A DNA stretch of 14,470 nt, taken from NCBI GenBank assembly GCA_027310845.1, contig DAIDAB010000035.1, positions 1 to 14,470 of the forward strand, read 5' to 3'. This document shows positions 1 through 6,450 of this stretch, piece by piece (the first letter of the stretch is position 1; every line of letters starts with the position of its first letter). The notes under the pieces were generated by a model, which worked only from the letters and a program-made list of their open reading frames with translations, made no database searches and was not told the origin of the DNA. The stretch comes from a bacterium (GTDB taxonomy: Archaea; Thermoproteota; Nitrososphaeria; Nitrososphaerales; CADDZS01). Both the position numbers and the translations under genes were made by a program.

Positions 1-397
1 GGTCCTCGATAGTGTTTATGCGTAATTTTCTTACCACTTGTAATCTTCCCAGTACTTCCCAATTCTTCTTAGCTTCCTGAGATCTGATATTACGTTCGTC
101 TCCGATTAAAGCAACGGTAATTCTGAACTTTCCCTTCCAATAGCAGAGATGCCTTGCTGCGACAAAGGCATCTCCACCGTTGTTCCCTGTCCCTGCTACA
201 ACAAGCACATTGAGTGCCGGTGCATTGGAGTAACCTCGGTCGCACTGACCGAAAAAATGATTGTAAACGAATTTTGCTATTGAGCCACCAGCGTTTTCCA
301 TCATCATCATCTTCGATATTCCGATACTTTCCCCCTGGTTCTCCAGCGCACTCATTTCCTTTGTCATCAATTGTCTAGTAAACAGATCGATTGTCAT
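1..397 (-). CDS. nnrE: NAD(P)HX epimerase (YjeF N-terminal domain), partial: 3' end beyond the window
   Basis: About 132 codons are visible, reading leftward from an ATG at 397 and running off the window edge. The reading shows MMMMENAGGS near residue 33 and VVAGTGNNGGDAFVAARHL near residues 71-89. These are the two signature stretches of the YjeF_N/AIBP fold: a Met-Glu-Asn-Ala-Gly helix, and the GxGNNGGD loop that binds the nucleotide. Family knowledge: the domain epimerises damaged hydrated NADH/NADPH, and in archaea it is commonly fused to a C-terminal ADP/ATP-dependent NAD(P)HX dehydratase (NnrD). Whether that second domain is present cannot be seen here. A TGA lies in frame seven codons upstream, so ATG 397 is the first ATG; a GTGAG stretch at about 404-408 could be a weak ribosome-binding site. 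It is divergent from the thioesterase gene. Confidence 0.88.
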   Translation of the reverse strand, partial: MTIDLFTRQLMTKEMSALENQGESIGISKMMMMENAGGSIAKFVYNHFFGQCDRGYSNAPALNVLVVAGTGNNGGDAFVAARHLCYWKGKFRITVALIGDERNIRSQEAKKNWEVLGRLQVVRKLRINTIED

Positions 398-504
398 TAT
401 TTTCTCACTGGGCTTTCATTTGGCTGTCGCAATGCAACACATTGCAATCAAAAGTGATTTAACGTCTTGCCTTGTTCTTCGCCAAAGAGAGTGATTAGCG
501 CCAC
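398..504. promoter_or_regulatory. Divergent intergenic region, nnrE / thioesterase
   Basis: These 107 bases separate two divergent starts (397 minus, 505 plus) and must hold both promoters. The sequence GAGAGTGAT at 487-495 resembles the archaeal anti-SD complement and lies 9 bases before the TTG at 505. No strong TATA box stands out; the AT-rich stretch around 450-462 is the only candidate. Confidence 0.4.
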
Positions 505-990
505 TTGGAAAGACCGTCTCGTAGAGTTAGCGAATCTGCGCTCGAAATTGCAAGACTAATGATGCCGCAAGATGCAAATGTCCAAGGGAACGTTTATGGT
601 GGCACAATAATGAAATTGATGGACGAAGCTGCGGGCTCAGTCGCAGCAAGGCATTGCAGGACGAATGTTGTCACCGCCTCAGTGGACAGGATGGATTTCT
701 TCAAGCCGGTGTACATAGGGAACTTATTGATTCTCAAGTCTTCGGTCAACTTTGTTGGAAAGACTTCGCTCGAGCTAGGGGTGAGAATCGAAGCGGAAAA
801 CATGAGGACTGGAGATATAGTTCACACTGGGTCATCTTACCTAACATTTGTCGCATTGGATGACCAGGGCAGACCCGCACTTGTGCCAGCTATCATTGCG
901 GAAACGAACACAGAGAAACGAAGATACAGTGAGGCACAGATGAGAAGGGAGCAGAGGCTCGCTCTTGCGCGAAAAATAGACAAATCGTAA
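505..990 (+). CDS. Acyl-CoA thioesterase, hotdog fold (YciA/BFIT-like)
   Basis: This 161-residue protein has the single-hotdog pattern of acyl-CoA hydrolases. The stretch DANVQGNVYGG (residues 23-33) followed by MDEAAG (39-44) supplies the Asn25 and Asp40 expected at the active site, and TASVDRMDFFKPV (57-69) is the usual strand and substrate-pocket region. Family knowledge: these enzymes hydrolyse acyl-CoA to free CoA and a fatty acid in the cytoplasm; the chain-length preference cannot be read from sequence. The start is TTG. A TAG three codons upstream blocks earlier starts, the next Met (19) would cut into the conserved core, and GAGAGTGAT lies 9 bases upstream. The C-terminal 25 residues are charged (many Arg, Lys, Glu). 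The nearest neighbour on the left is the divergent NAD(P)HX epimerase; the two need not be functionally linked. Confidence 0.88.
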   Translation: MERPSRRVSESALEIARLMMPQDANVQGNVYGGTIMKLMDEAAGSVAARHCRTNVVTASVDRMDFFKPVYIGNLLILKSSVNFVGKTSLELGVRIEAENMRTGDIVHTGSSYLTFVALDDQGRPALVPAIIAETNTEKRRYSEAQMRREQRLALARKIDKS

Positions 991-1436
991 GCGACTCTTC
1001 ATCTGTTAGAGGATCACATTGTGAACAGCGATAGGATTCATAGCTTAAACCTTGTGGCGTATCAAACTAGGAGACCACAAGGCCGCCACATCATTTTCCG
1101 GAACCTGTCTCGAGGACACAAGCTTGGCTCCGGTTTAGAAGGTCGATCTCATAGAATGGATTGCAAACTGGCACTCCAATAGCGATGAGTATTAAGTTGC
1201 GAACTGGTTTGAAGCTTTCGGAATAGTAACCCTCGTATGCACAGGCATTTCTAGCACAGAGAAAAGGAGTCCTTCTCCCTTCTTGAACATGCTGGATTGC
1301 CGCGAAGGCTAACAACAACCTCGAAGGGATCAAACGAACAGCGCCCTGAAGAATTCGCTTGCTCATTCATTATAGGCATCCGGAAAAGAATATTATCTTG
1401 CCCAGCGCGAACCAGGCCAGATCGTCTGAGTGCGGA
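991..1436. other. Stretch without a convincing gene
   Basis: About 450 bases between the thioesterase stop and the zinc-ribbon core. Open frames exist (minus 1091-1366, 91 codons; plus 1021-1182, GTG start), but none gives a protein I recognise. No tRNA T-arm or SRP-RNA-like motif was seen. The part from 1050 to about 1135 is rich in inverted repeats (separate entry), so a structured RNA or a decayed gene is possible. Confidence 0.4.
1050..1082. repeat. Perfect 8-bp inverted repeat with 17-base loop
   Basis: CCTTGTGG at 1050-1057 pairs exactly with CCACAAGG at 1075-1082. It lies 60 bases after the thioesterase stop. No T-tract follows on plus, so it is not a standard intrinsic terminator. 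A second nested pairing follows: CCGGA 1098-1102 with TCCGG 1129-1133, and TGTC 1106-1109 with GACA 1115-1118. Confidence 0.5.
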
Positions 1437-1601
1437 TTGGATTTGGAATTCAGGTGCTATTTCTGTGACGAAATCAAGAATGAGGAGCCATTCTTTTTCG
1501 AGATTGCGGGACAGCGTAAAGAACCCGTCTGCGCTCGATGCCATGACAAGATGGAAATCGTGAGAAGGCTCAAGAAGAGCGAGTCTTCTAACAGGCAGTA
1601 G
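1437..1601 (+). CDS. Small zinc-ribbon protein of unknown function
   Basis: The reading contains CYFC and, 21 residues later, CARC (Cys-X2-Cys pairs), followed by a basic, charged tail. This four-cysteine arrangement is typical of a treble-clef or zinc-ribbon knuckle. The protein would be about 54 residues from TTG 1437. An earlier in-frame TTG at 1359 would add 26 residues that look less conserved, and TTG 1443 is a third option; GAGTG at 1428-1432 could serve either of the two later starts. The function is unknown; such small zinc proteins bind nucleic acid or act as protein adaptors, which is inference only. Its 3' end overlaps the convergent nuclease gene by 14 bases. Confidence 0.6.
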   Translation: MDLEFRCYFCDEIKNEEPFFFEIAGQRKEPVCARCHDKMEIVRRLKKSESSNRQ

Positions 1602-1914
1602 ATAGAACTGGCTTCATTAGGTTGCTCTTGTGGATTGAGACTCTCTTTGGCTTTCTTCTATTCTTGAAATACCACACTTCTGCATTCGCGTTGAAGGCCT
1701 CGGCCCAAACCTTTAGTAGCTCAAGTTCTTCCTTCTTTGCTCTTGCAGAGCCACTCTTAACCTGAATAAGAAGAATGCTACCTGATCTCGCAGCAAAAAC
1801 ATCAACAGGTCCGTGAGACATTGCACTGCGGCTACAAACCCATCCCGAATTTCTCAGGGTATGCATCACCTGATACTCCCTCGCCCTCCCTTTGCGATAA
1901 TTAGAATTGGGCAA
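1588..1914 (-). CDS. Holliday junction resolvase-like nuclease (Hjc-related, PD-(D/E)xK fold)
   Basis: This 108-residue protein has the order of motifs of archaeal Hjc: YRKGRAREYQ at 6-15 (Glu13), CSRSAMSHGPVDVFAA at 27-42 (Arg29, Asp38) and ILLIQVKSG at 47-55 (Gln51, Lys53). Family knowledge: Hjc is a homodimeric structure-specific endonuclease that cuts four-way junctions using Glu, Asp and Glu-x-Lys. Here the third acidic position is Gln (QVK). That variant occurs in other members of the superfamily, so the protein may be active, but I would not call it the canonical resolvase. The C-terminal part (60-108) is basic. The start is TTG at 1914, just before the conserved YRKG segment. It is convergent with the zinc-ribbon gene and may share direction with the unknown gene at 2021-2428. 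Confidence 0.72.
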   Translation of the reverse strand: MPNSNYRKGRAREYQVMHTLRNSGWVCSRSAMSHGPVDVFAARSGSILLIQVKSGSARAKKEELELLKVWAEAFNANAEVWYFKNRRKPKRVSIHKSNLMKPVLSTAC

Positions 1915-2020
1915 TACTTCTAACCCCTAGTTTCATCACTTTTCGTCGACAGAAAGCTCAAAAAGAGAAAGAGCGTGAAACGTGTCTTTGCTGATCGGAT
2001 TTTGCAAATAGAGCCCCGAT

Positions 2021-2428
2021 TCACTCGTCTTCTTCGTCCGCTTCAGCTAAAGCGGGTGGAGGTCCGTCGGCCTCGGCATCAAGCTTTTCCAAGGAAAGAA
2101 GCTCGAAGCGGTATATATTCTCCATATCCATGTTGTACTTTTCCTTGAGAAAAGTCACCACTTTCCTGCTAAGTGTTGCCCTCAAAGCCTTGAACCTGAA
2201 CATGTACACTATCGCAAGTTCCAGAGTTTCGACGTCGATTCCATTCGGAAGATCGAGTGTAGCGATGTATCTTCCTTCCGGGAGCTTCTCATAGAACTGA
2301 ACGTCAATCCTTCTGTCCTTCTTGTTAATGTCCAGAATGTAGCCTGAGCCGGTCCATTCCTCTGACTCTTTGAACTCAGCGTGTTGAATTTCCTCAGCGA
2401 CCCATTTTGGGATAGATTCTGTTGACAT
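2021..2428 (-). CDS. Conserved-looking protein of unknown function with acidic C-terminal tail
   Basis: I do not recognise the family. From ATG 2428 the protein is 135 residues, with a predicted mixed alpha/beta body of about 115 residues and a strongly acidic, Pro/Ala-containing tail (the last six residues are almost all Asp/Glu). There is no signal peptide, membrane segment or cysteine cluster, so it is probably cytoplasmic. A GTG at 2440 could extend it by four residues. However, that GTG sits inside GGGTGA (2436-2441), a good Shine-Dalgarno sequence 8 bases before ATG 2428, so the ATG is the better start. It is divergent from the translin-family gene, and the pair share the AT-rich promoter region 2441-2606. 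The acidic tail resembles those of proteins that dock on basic partners such as ribosomal or DNA-binding proteins; that is inference. Confidence 0.7.
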   Translation of the reverse strand: MSTESIPKWVAEEIQHAEFKESEEWTGSGYILDINKKDRRIDVQFYEKLPEGRYIATLDLPNGIDVETLELAIVYMFRFKALRATLSRKVVTFLKEKYNMDMENIYRFELLSLEKLDAEADGPPPALAEADEEDE

Positions 2429-2519
2429 TTCTAGGTTCACCCGAGTCGTGATTTGAAAAGTTTCATGAAAGGCCTAGACAACTCCGATTTCCGCCAATTG
2501 CCGGATCGACGACAAGTGT

Positions 2520-2534
2520 CTATTTTAATAAATC
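2520..2534. promoter_or_regulatory. TATA-like promoter element between divergent genes
   Basis: The run TATTTTAATAAATCG at 2521-2535 is the most AT-rich element in the 166-base divergent gap. Read on plus, a TATA box here would start transcription near 2553, giving a leader of about 50 bases before ATG 2607. Read on minus (TTTATTAAAATA), it would start near 2500 and serve the gene starting at 2428. It could work in both directions. Confidence 0.4.
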
Positions 2535-2570
2535 GAAAAAGAGAAGATCTAATCCGAATGCGATAAAAAG

Positions 2571-2584
2571 CAGATATGCATCTG
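2571..2584. repeat. Palindrome CAGAT-ATGC-ATCTG upstream of the translin-family gene
   Basis: CAGAT (2571-2575) and ATCTG (2580-2584) are exact inverted arms around ATGC. An alternative longer pairing is AGCAGA (2569-2574) with TCTGCT (2591-2596). It lies between the predicted transcription start and ATG 2607, so it could be an operator downstream of the TATA box or a leader hairpin. Confidence 0.45.
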
Positions 2585-2606
2585 ATTTTTTCTGCTGAAG
2601 TCTAGA

Positions 2607-3335
2607 ATGAGTAGCAATCTACTTGAAACTTCTCTTGCTTCTGCTTCGAAGAAACTTGACGAGATATCTGCTCGAAGGGAGAGACTGATTAAAGAGTCAA
2701 GAGACATCATATCGCTTTCATCGAAGGCGATAGTTTCAGTCCACACTTCGGATCTTGCCGCTGCAAAGACCTTCTGTGCTCAAGCTAGGAAGCAGCTTGG
2801 GACTCTTAGGAGAGTAGCTGGCGCCGATCTTACACGCTACATTTTGGTTCCCGAGCAGGAATATGTTGAGTGCTCTGTCATTCTCTTAGTCACAGAAAGG
2901 AAGAAGATACCCTCGATGAAGAATCTTGGAGTCACAACCGCATCGTATATTCTTGGTCTTCTTGACGCTGTGGGCGAGCTGAAGAGAGCAGTGTACGACA
3001 GAATCAGGCAAGACGATCTTGCTTCAGCTGAGATCATGTTTTCCACAATGGAAATGTTGTACACTATGGTTTCCCCCTTTGCAGTATACGATAACATTGT
3101 CCAAGGTGTCAGGAGAAAGCTCGATGTAGCAAGGATGTTAATAGAGGACACGCGCGCAACCGTTACTGAGGAGGTTAGGCGCGCAGAATTCGTCTCCGCA
3201 GTTAATGAGCTTTCTTCAAGACTTGGGACCAGCCCACTCTTGGAGAAGGGAATGAAGCACAAGGGGGCCGCGACAAAGAATGAATCAATCGCGAGCACTG
3301 ATGCTCAGATAGATGCAGATGAAGATACACAATAA
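2607..3335 (+). CDS. Translin/TRAX-family protein (archaeal C3PO-like RNA-binding protein or RNase)
   Basis: This 242-residue, all-helical protein matches the translin/TRAX superfamily throughout. It has an N-terminal RERLIKESRDII helix (24-35) and LTRYILVPEQEYVE (75-88). It then has YILGLLDAVGELKR (114-127), and VSPFAVYDNIVQGVRRKLDVAR (155-176), which resembles the conserved C-terminal helix. The residues equivalent to the TRAX catalytic acids appear to be kept: Glu85 and Glu88 in EYVE, Asp120 and Glu124 in DAVGE. Family knowledge: eukaryotic translin-TRAX (C3PO) is an octameric endoribonuclease that removes the siRNA passenger strand and trims tRNA, and an Archaeoglobus homologue forms an octamer that cleaves RNA. 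The last 30 residues form a charged, probably disordered tail. The gene lies 54 bases before rbkR on the same strand and may be cotranscribed with it. Confidence 0.85.
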   Translation: MSSNLLETSLASASKKLDEISARRERLIKESRDIISLSSKAIVSVHTSDLAAAKTFCAQARKQLGTLRRVAGADLTRYILVPEQEYVECSVILLVTERKKIPSMKNLGVTTASYILGLLDAVGELKRAVYDRIRQDDLASAEIMFSTMEMLYTMVSPFAVYDNIVQGVRRKLDVARMLIEDTRATVTEEVRRAEFVSAVNELSSRLGTSPLLEKGMKHKGAATKNESIASTDAQIDADEDTQ

Positions 3336-3389
3336 GATGAAAGAGATTCTGAATTTCCAAGACAAGAACTCAATGCGAAGAAACCCCAA

Positions 3390-4079
3390 ATGCTGAAACC
3401 ATCTCATATACCGACCATAGTAGAGCTTCTCGCCGAAGGAGCCAAGGACAAGCCGGTTCCGCTGACAACGGTCGAACTCGCAAAGAAACTTGGTAAATCC
3501 CAGCAACTTGCATCAAAGCACTTGGACGAAATGGAGCGTGAAGGACTAGTCGAAAGGATCAGGAGCCGAGGGAAGACATATGTCAAGCTCACAAAAAAGG
3601 GCATTTCGAGTGCCTCCGAGCTCTATGCATCGCTTCAAGCAGCCTTTGGAGTCGGGGAGCAGCTGCTGGAAATTAGTGGCACGATATTCTCGGGCCTGGG
3701 GGAGGCAGCATATTACACTTCCATGAATGGGTACAAGAAACAATTCGTTTCCAAACTTGGGTTTGAGCCTTTCCCAGGCACTCTCAACCTTCGCCTCAGT
3801 ACTCCTCTAGACAGAAAGTTGAAGAGAGATCTTGCTTCATCAAAGGGCATACATATCGAAGGTTTCAACGATGGCACAAGAACTTTTGGTGGGGCAGAGT
3901 GCTTTAGAGCAATGCTCAATGAGAAGACGCACTGCATGGTTCTTGTCCTAGAAAGGACGATTTACGATGATTCTGTGCTCGAAATAATAGCGCCAGAGAA
4001 CATCAGAAAGGCACTCAACCTTAAGGACGGCAACAGGGTTCATGTAAGAATTTCTCTGCGAGACTCAAGTCTCTCTTAA
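3390..4079 (+). CDS. rbkR: RbkR: winged-helix regulator fused to CTP-dependent riboflavin kinase
   Basis: A two-domain protein of 229 residues. Residues 8-70 form a winged helix-turn-helix (TTVELAKKLGKSQQLASKHL as recognition unit, then ERIRSRGKTYVKLTKKG as wing). Residues 95-225 are the archaeal RibK domain: GLGEAAYY (102-109), LGFEPFPGTLNLRL (123-136) with the Mg/CTP-binding Thr131 and Asn133, and FGGAECFRA (166-174). The kinase makes FMN from riboflavin using CTP rather than ATP. Family knowledge: fusions of this architecture (RbkR) both phosphorylate riboflavin and control riboflavin biosynthesis and uptake genes. That fits the ECF transporter operon next door. The usual GLGEG is GLGEA here. 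No clear SD precedes ATG 3390. The 3' end overlaps ribL by 15 bases, tail to tail. Confidence 0.92.
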   Translation: MLKPSHIPTIVELLAEGAKDKPVPLTTVELAKKLGKSQQLASKHLDEMEREGLVERIRSRGKTYVKLTKKGISSASELYASLQAAFGVGEQLLEISGTIFSGLGEAAYYTSMNGYKKQFVSKLGFEPFPGTLNLRLSTPLDRKLKRDLASSKGIHIEGFNDGTRTFGGAECFRAMLNEKTHCMVLVLERTIYDDSVLEIIAPENIRKALNLKDGNRVHVRISLRDSSLS

Positions 4080-4745
4080 GGAGTCTTGCTTCTCAGCAAT
4101 TATCTTCGAACTCTTGATAGAAGGCATCGTGCTACTGAGCCTTACCACTTTCACCTGAACTCCTCTTTTTTTTGCTTCTTCAGAAATACGAGACTCTGAA
4201 TGTGTTTGATCATATCCAAGGGCGATGATATCAGGTTTCAGTAATTCAATCGTCTCGAAGATGTCAGTCGTACTTCCCAGAACGGCGCCATCAACTGGCT
4301 TTATCGCAAGAACCAATCTTCGCCTTACTTCCTCTGAATTAAGCGACTTTTTGTGCTTATTCTTCTCAAATGTGATATCCCTAGCCACAGAGATCACAAG
4401 AACATCTCCCAGCGCCTTTGATTTCTCGAGAGTCTCCACGTGCCCCGGATGAATGATGTCAAATGCTCCGCCCGCCATTACTACCTTGATATTTTTTCGG
4501 CCCTTCGCAGTGAGAGTGTAACTACCGCGTGTAGCATCAAGTAGCCCTTGTTTTTGAAATGATGAGAGCATGTTGTCAAGATCTGCCTTTTCAGCTCCGA
4601 GTTCATCAGCAAGATCCAATAAAGTTGCGCTTCCAATCCCAAGTGAAGAGATGTACAGCTTGCCCAGCACCCTTCTCTGGGTCTTTGAAAGATCGGTCAA
4701 ATGTCTAATCAGCCACTGCGCAAGTCCTGAATAGGCATGAACCAT
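4065..4745 (-). CDS. ribL: FAD synthetase (RibL-type cytidylyltransferase family) with N-terminal winged-helix domain
   Basis: Residues 86-216 form a nucleotidyltransferase core: GGAFDIIHPGHVETL with the HxGH motif (His99, His102), ARDITFEKNK (121-130), VLGSTTDIFETI (155-166), PDIIALGYDQ (171-180), and a C-terminal SST...SSKII stretch (204-216) in place of the ISSTxxR motif. This pattern matches archaeal RibL (the Methanocaldococcus enzyme), which adenylates FMN to FAD; other cytidylyltransferases (glycerol-3-phosphate type) share the fold. RibL proteins are usually about 150 residues. Here a 226-residue protein carries an extra N-terminal 85 residues that look like a winged helix (LSKTQRRVLGKLYI, then LLDLADELGAEKADL, then QGLLDATRGSYTLTAKG). 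It lies 68 bases downstream of ecfT on the same strand and meets rbkR tail to tail. The flavin context strongly favours the FMN-to-FAD assignment. Confidence 0.87.
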   Translation of the reverse strand: MVHAYSGLAQWLIRHLTDLSKTQRRVLGKLYISSLGIGSATLLDLADELGAEKADLDNMLSSFQKQGLLDATRGSYTLTAKGRKNIKVVMAGGAFDIIHPGHVETLEKSKALGDVLVISVARDITFEKNKHKKSLNSEEVRRRLVLAIKPVDGAVLGSTTDIFETIELLKPDIIALGYDQTHSESRISEEAKKRGVQVKVVRLSSTMPSIKSSKIIAEKQDSLRET

Positions 4746-4813
4746 CCCTTCTTAGTCTTAAATGTGTATGCTGTTCCTTGTACACCAATTTGACACGATT
4801 CTTTATGAGGATT

Positions 4814-5554
4814 TCAAAAAAGTTTCAAGAAGAAAGCTATGTAGAGACCGAGTGCCCCACCTAGCGCGAAACAGAGAAGAGATGCGTAGTCGCTGGCCCG
4901 CATCGCCAACACATACATTGATGATGGTCTCCTGAGCGCACCGTATGCCCTTGCATCCATCGCTTCGGCAAGATCAAGACTTCTCGTCACTGCGACAGCA
5001 ATCAACGGAACAAGGAGAGGTATCGTGTTCTTGAGCCTTTGAATCAGACTTCCCTTTTCGAATTCCAGTCCTCTCGAGCGCTGAGCGTCCATTATTTGAA
5101 TTGCGTCCATCAAGAGAACTGGCACAAACCGGACTGCTATTACGAAGACCATTATGAAATCAATGGGTAGTCGGAACCATCGCATCACCTGCTCTAATTC
5201 GTCAGGTGTGGTGGTCAGGAAAAATATGGAAGTTGCTTGAATAACTTCGAACAGCCTGAGTCCGTTGATTATTCCTGCAGTCACAGACTGGTGACTCAAG
5301 AACACCGAAATCAAAAAGACTACAAAGGACAAACCACCAACGAATACTAAAGATTTGGAGAATCGCTTCGCAATCTGGGCAACCAGAGATATTACAAAGC
5401 AAAGAGCAATCAGGACTGAGAGTTCCACGACACTTTGACTGAGCAATCCAACGATAAAGAGTGTCGCGGCAAGAAAGAGCCTAATTCTAGGATCCATTCT
5501 GTGGATTAGTGAGTATCCACGAACGAAGAGAAAGCCAGAAGCAATCCACTGCAA
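4814..5554 (-). CDS. ecfT: ECF transporter transmembrane (T) component EcfT
   Basis: A hydrophobic protein of 246 residues with several membrane segments (roughly 25-60, 68-88, 100-115, 132-150, 178-192 and 224-243). It also has the cytoplasmic coupling-helix motifs of EcfT: MDAQRSRGLEF (155-165) and LAEAMDARAYGA (195-206), corresponding to the two Ala-Arg-Gly/Ser motifs that dock into the ATPase pair. The N-terminus YSLIHRMDPRIRL matches the family's (S)xLHrLDPRvKL entry motif, which supports the long TTG start at 5554. Family knowledge: EcfT links the two ATPases to the substrate-binding S component in the membrane. The gene follows ecfA2 with a 2-base gap and is followed by ribL. It contains no substrate-specificity information of its own. 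Confidence 0.92.
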   Translation of the reverse strand: MQWIASGFLFVRGYSLIHRMDPRIRLFLAATLFIVGLLSQSVVELSVLIALCFVISLVAQIAKRFSKSLVFVGGLSFVVFLISVFLSHQSVTAGIINGLRLFEVIQATSIFFLTTTPDELEQVMRWFRLPIDFIMVFVIAVRFVPVLLMDAIQIMDAQRSRGLEFEKGSLIQRLKNTIPLLVPLIAVAVTRSLDLAEAMDARAYGALRRPSSMYVLAMRASDYASLLCFALGGALGLYIAFFLKLF

Positions 5555-5556
5555 AA

Positions 5557-6450
5557 CTATGTCCCCCCAATTGCTAGCTGTGATATCTGGTCAGCGGCCT
5601 GGAATACGTTTGCAGGATATTGTGCAATCCTCATGGAATTGAAAAGTTCAACCAGCTGAGGTAGCAAAACACTAGCTTCCTTCATTTTCTCAACACTCCC
5701 AAACACCTCAGCAGCAGACCCGTCTGCAATTATCTTGCCTGCGGTCATCAGGACAGTTCTTGGCTGCAATGGCCAGATAAATTCCACATCGTGTGTAACA
5801 ACAATAACCGTCCTGCTCTGGTTCTGAAGCGTCCGGATCATTTCGATAAGCTTCTCTTTCTGCTCCGAGTCCTGTCCGACGGTTGGTTCGTCAAGAATCA
5901 AGATTTCGGGCTCCCATGCAAGCACGAGCGCGTTGCAGAGTCTCTTTTTCTCTCCTCCGCTCAACTCCATCGGAGGCCTGTCAGCATACTGCTGTAATCC
6001 AAATGTGTCGAGAGCCCACCTTGTCCTCTCGTCAATCAGAGCTTGCGAGAAACCAAAGTTCTTGAGGCCGAATTGTATTTCGGATCTAACAGAATCTGAG
6101 AATAGCTGGTTGTTTGCATTCTGGAACACTATTCCAACTTTTCTCGAAAGGGTTGCTGAAGTCGTCTCCTTTGTATCGGTTCCAAAGACCGCCACTCTGC
6201 CGTGAGTTGGTTTGAGGAGCGCATTTATGTGGCGAACAAGCGTGCTCTTGCCAGCCCCATTTGTCCCCAGTATCGCGACTAGTTCCCCTCGCGAAACTGA
6301 AAGGGAGACATGTTTTAGGGCGGCTGTGCCGTTAGGATGGCTATAGTCCACGTTCTCGAAAGAAATGATTGTCTCGTCATTAGGGTGCTTGGAACTTCCT
6401 CGCTCAAGTGTGGACATTTTATTAGATGAATCCATGGCTTTCCCTCTCAC
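5557..6450 (-). CDS. ecfA2: ECF transporter ATP-binding protein (second ATPase)
   Basis: This ABC ATPase of 297 residues has every standard motif: Walker A GTNGAGKST (62-70), Q-loop Gln110 in IVFQNANNQLF, signature LSGGE (163-167), Walker B ILILDEP (183-189) with catalytic Glu188, and H-loop His220 in VVTHD. The FQNxxNQLF sequence is characteristic of ECF-type ATPases. A C-terminal extension of about 60 residues (LLPQLVELFNSM onward) matches the EcfA C-terminal domain. The GTG start at 6450 overlaps the upstream ATPase stop by 4 bases (GTGA), typical of translational coupling. A later ATG at 6435 would drop only five residues. With EcfA1 it probably forms an asymmetric heterodimer driving uptake. 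Confidence 0.92.
   Translation of the reverse strand: MRGKAMDSSNKMSTLERGSSKHPNDETIISFENVDYSHPNGTAALKHVSLSVSRGELVAILGTNGAGKSTLVRHINALLKPTHGRVAVFGTDTKETTSATLSRKVGIVFQNANNQLFSDSVRSEIQFGLKNFGFSQALIDERTRWALDTFGLQQYADRPPMELSGGEKKRLCNALVLAWEPEILILDEPTVGQDSEQKEKLIEMIRTLQNQSRTVIVVTHDVEFIWPLQPRTVLMTAGKIIADGSAAEVFGSVEKMKEASVLLPQLVELFNSMRIAQYPANVFQAADQISQLAIGGT

Noticed and set aside
1021..1182. Plus-strand GTG open frame of 53 codons after GAGGATC
   Set aside because: The SD-like sequence is attractive, but the peptide is Arg/Ser/His-rich without a family pattern and spans the inverted repeats.
1091..1366. Minus-strand open frame of 91 codons
   Set aside because: No recognisable domain, no clear ribosome-binding site and composition not clearly coding. 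Kept only as a possible unknown within the gene-free stretch.
2837..3298. Minus-strand open frame of 153 codons
   Set aside because: Lies entirely inside the translin-family gene, which has strong family matches; it is its antisense shadow.
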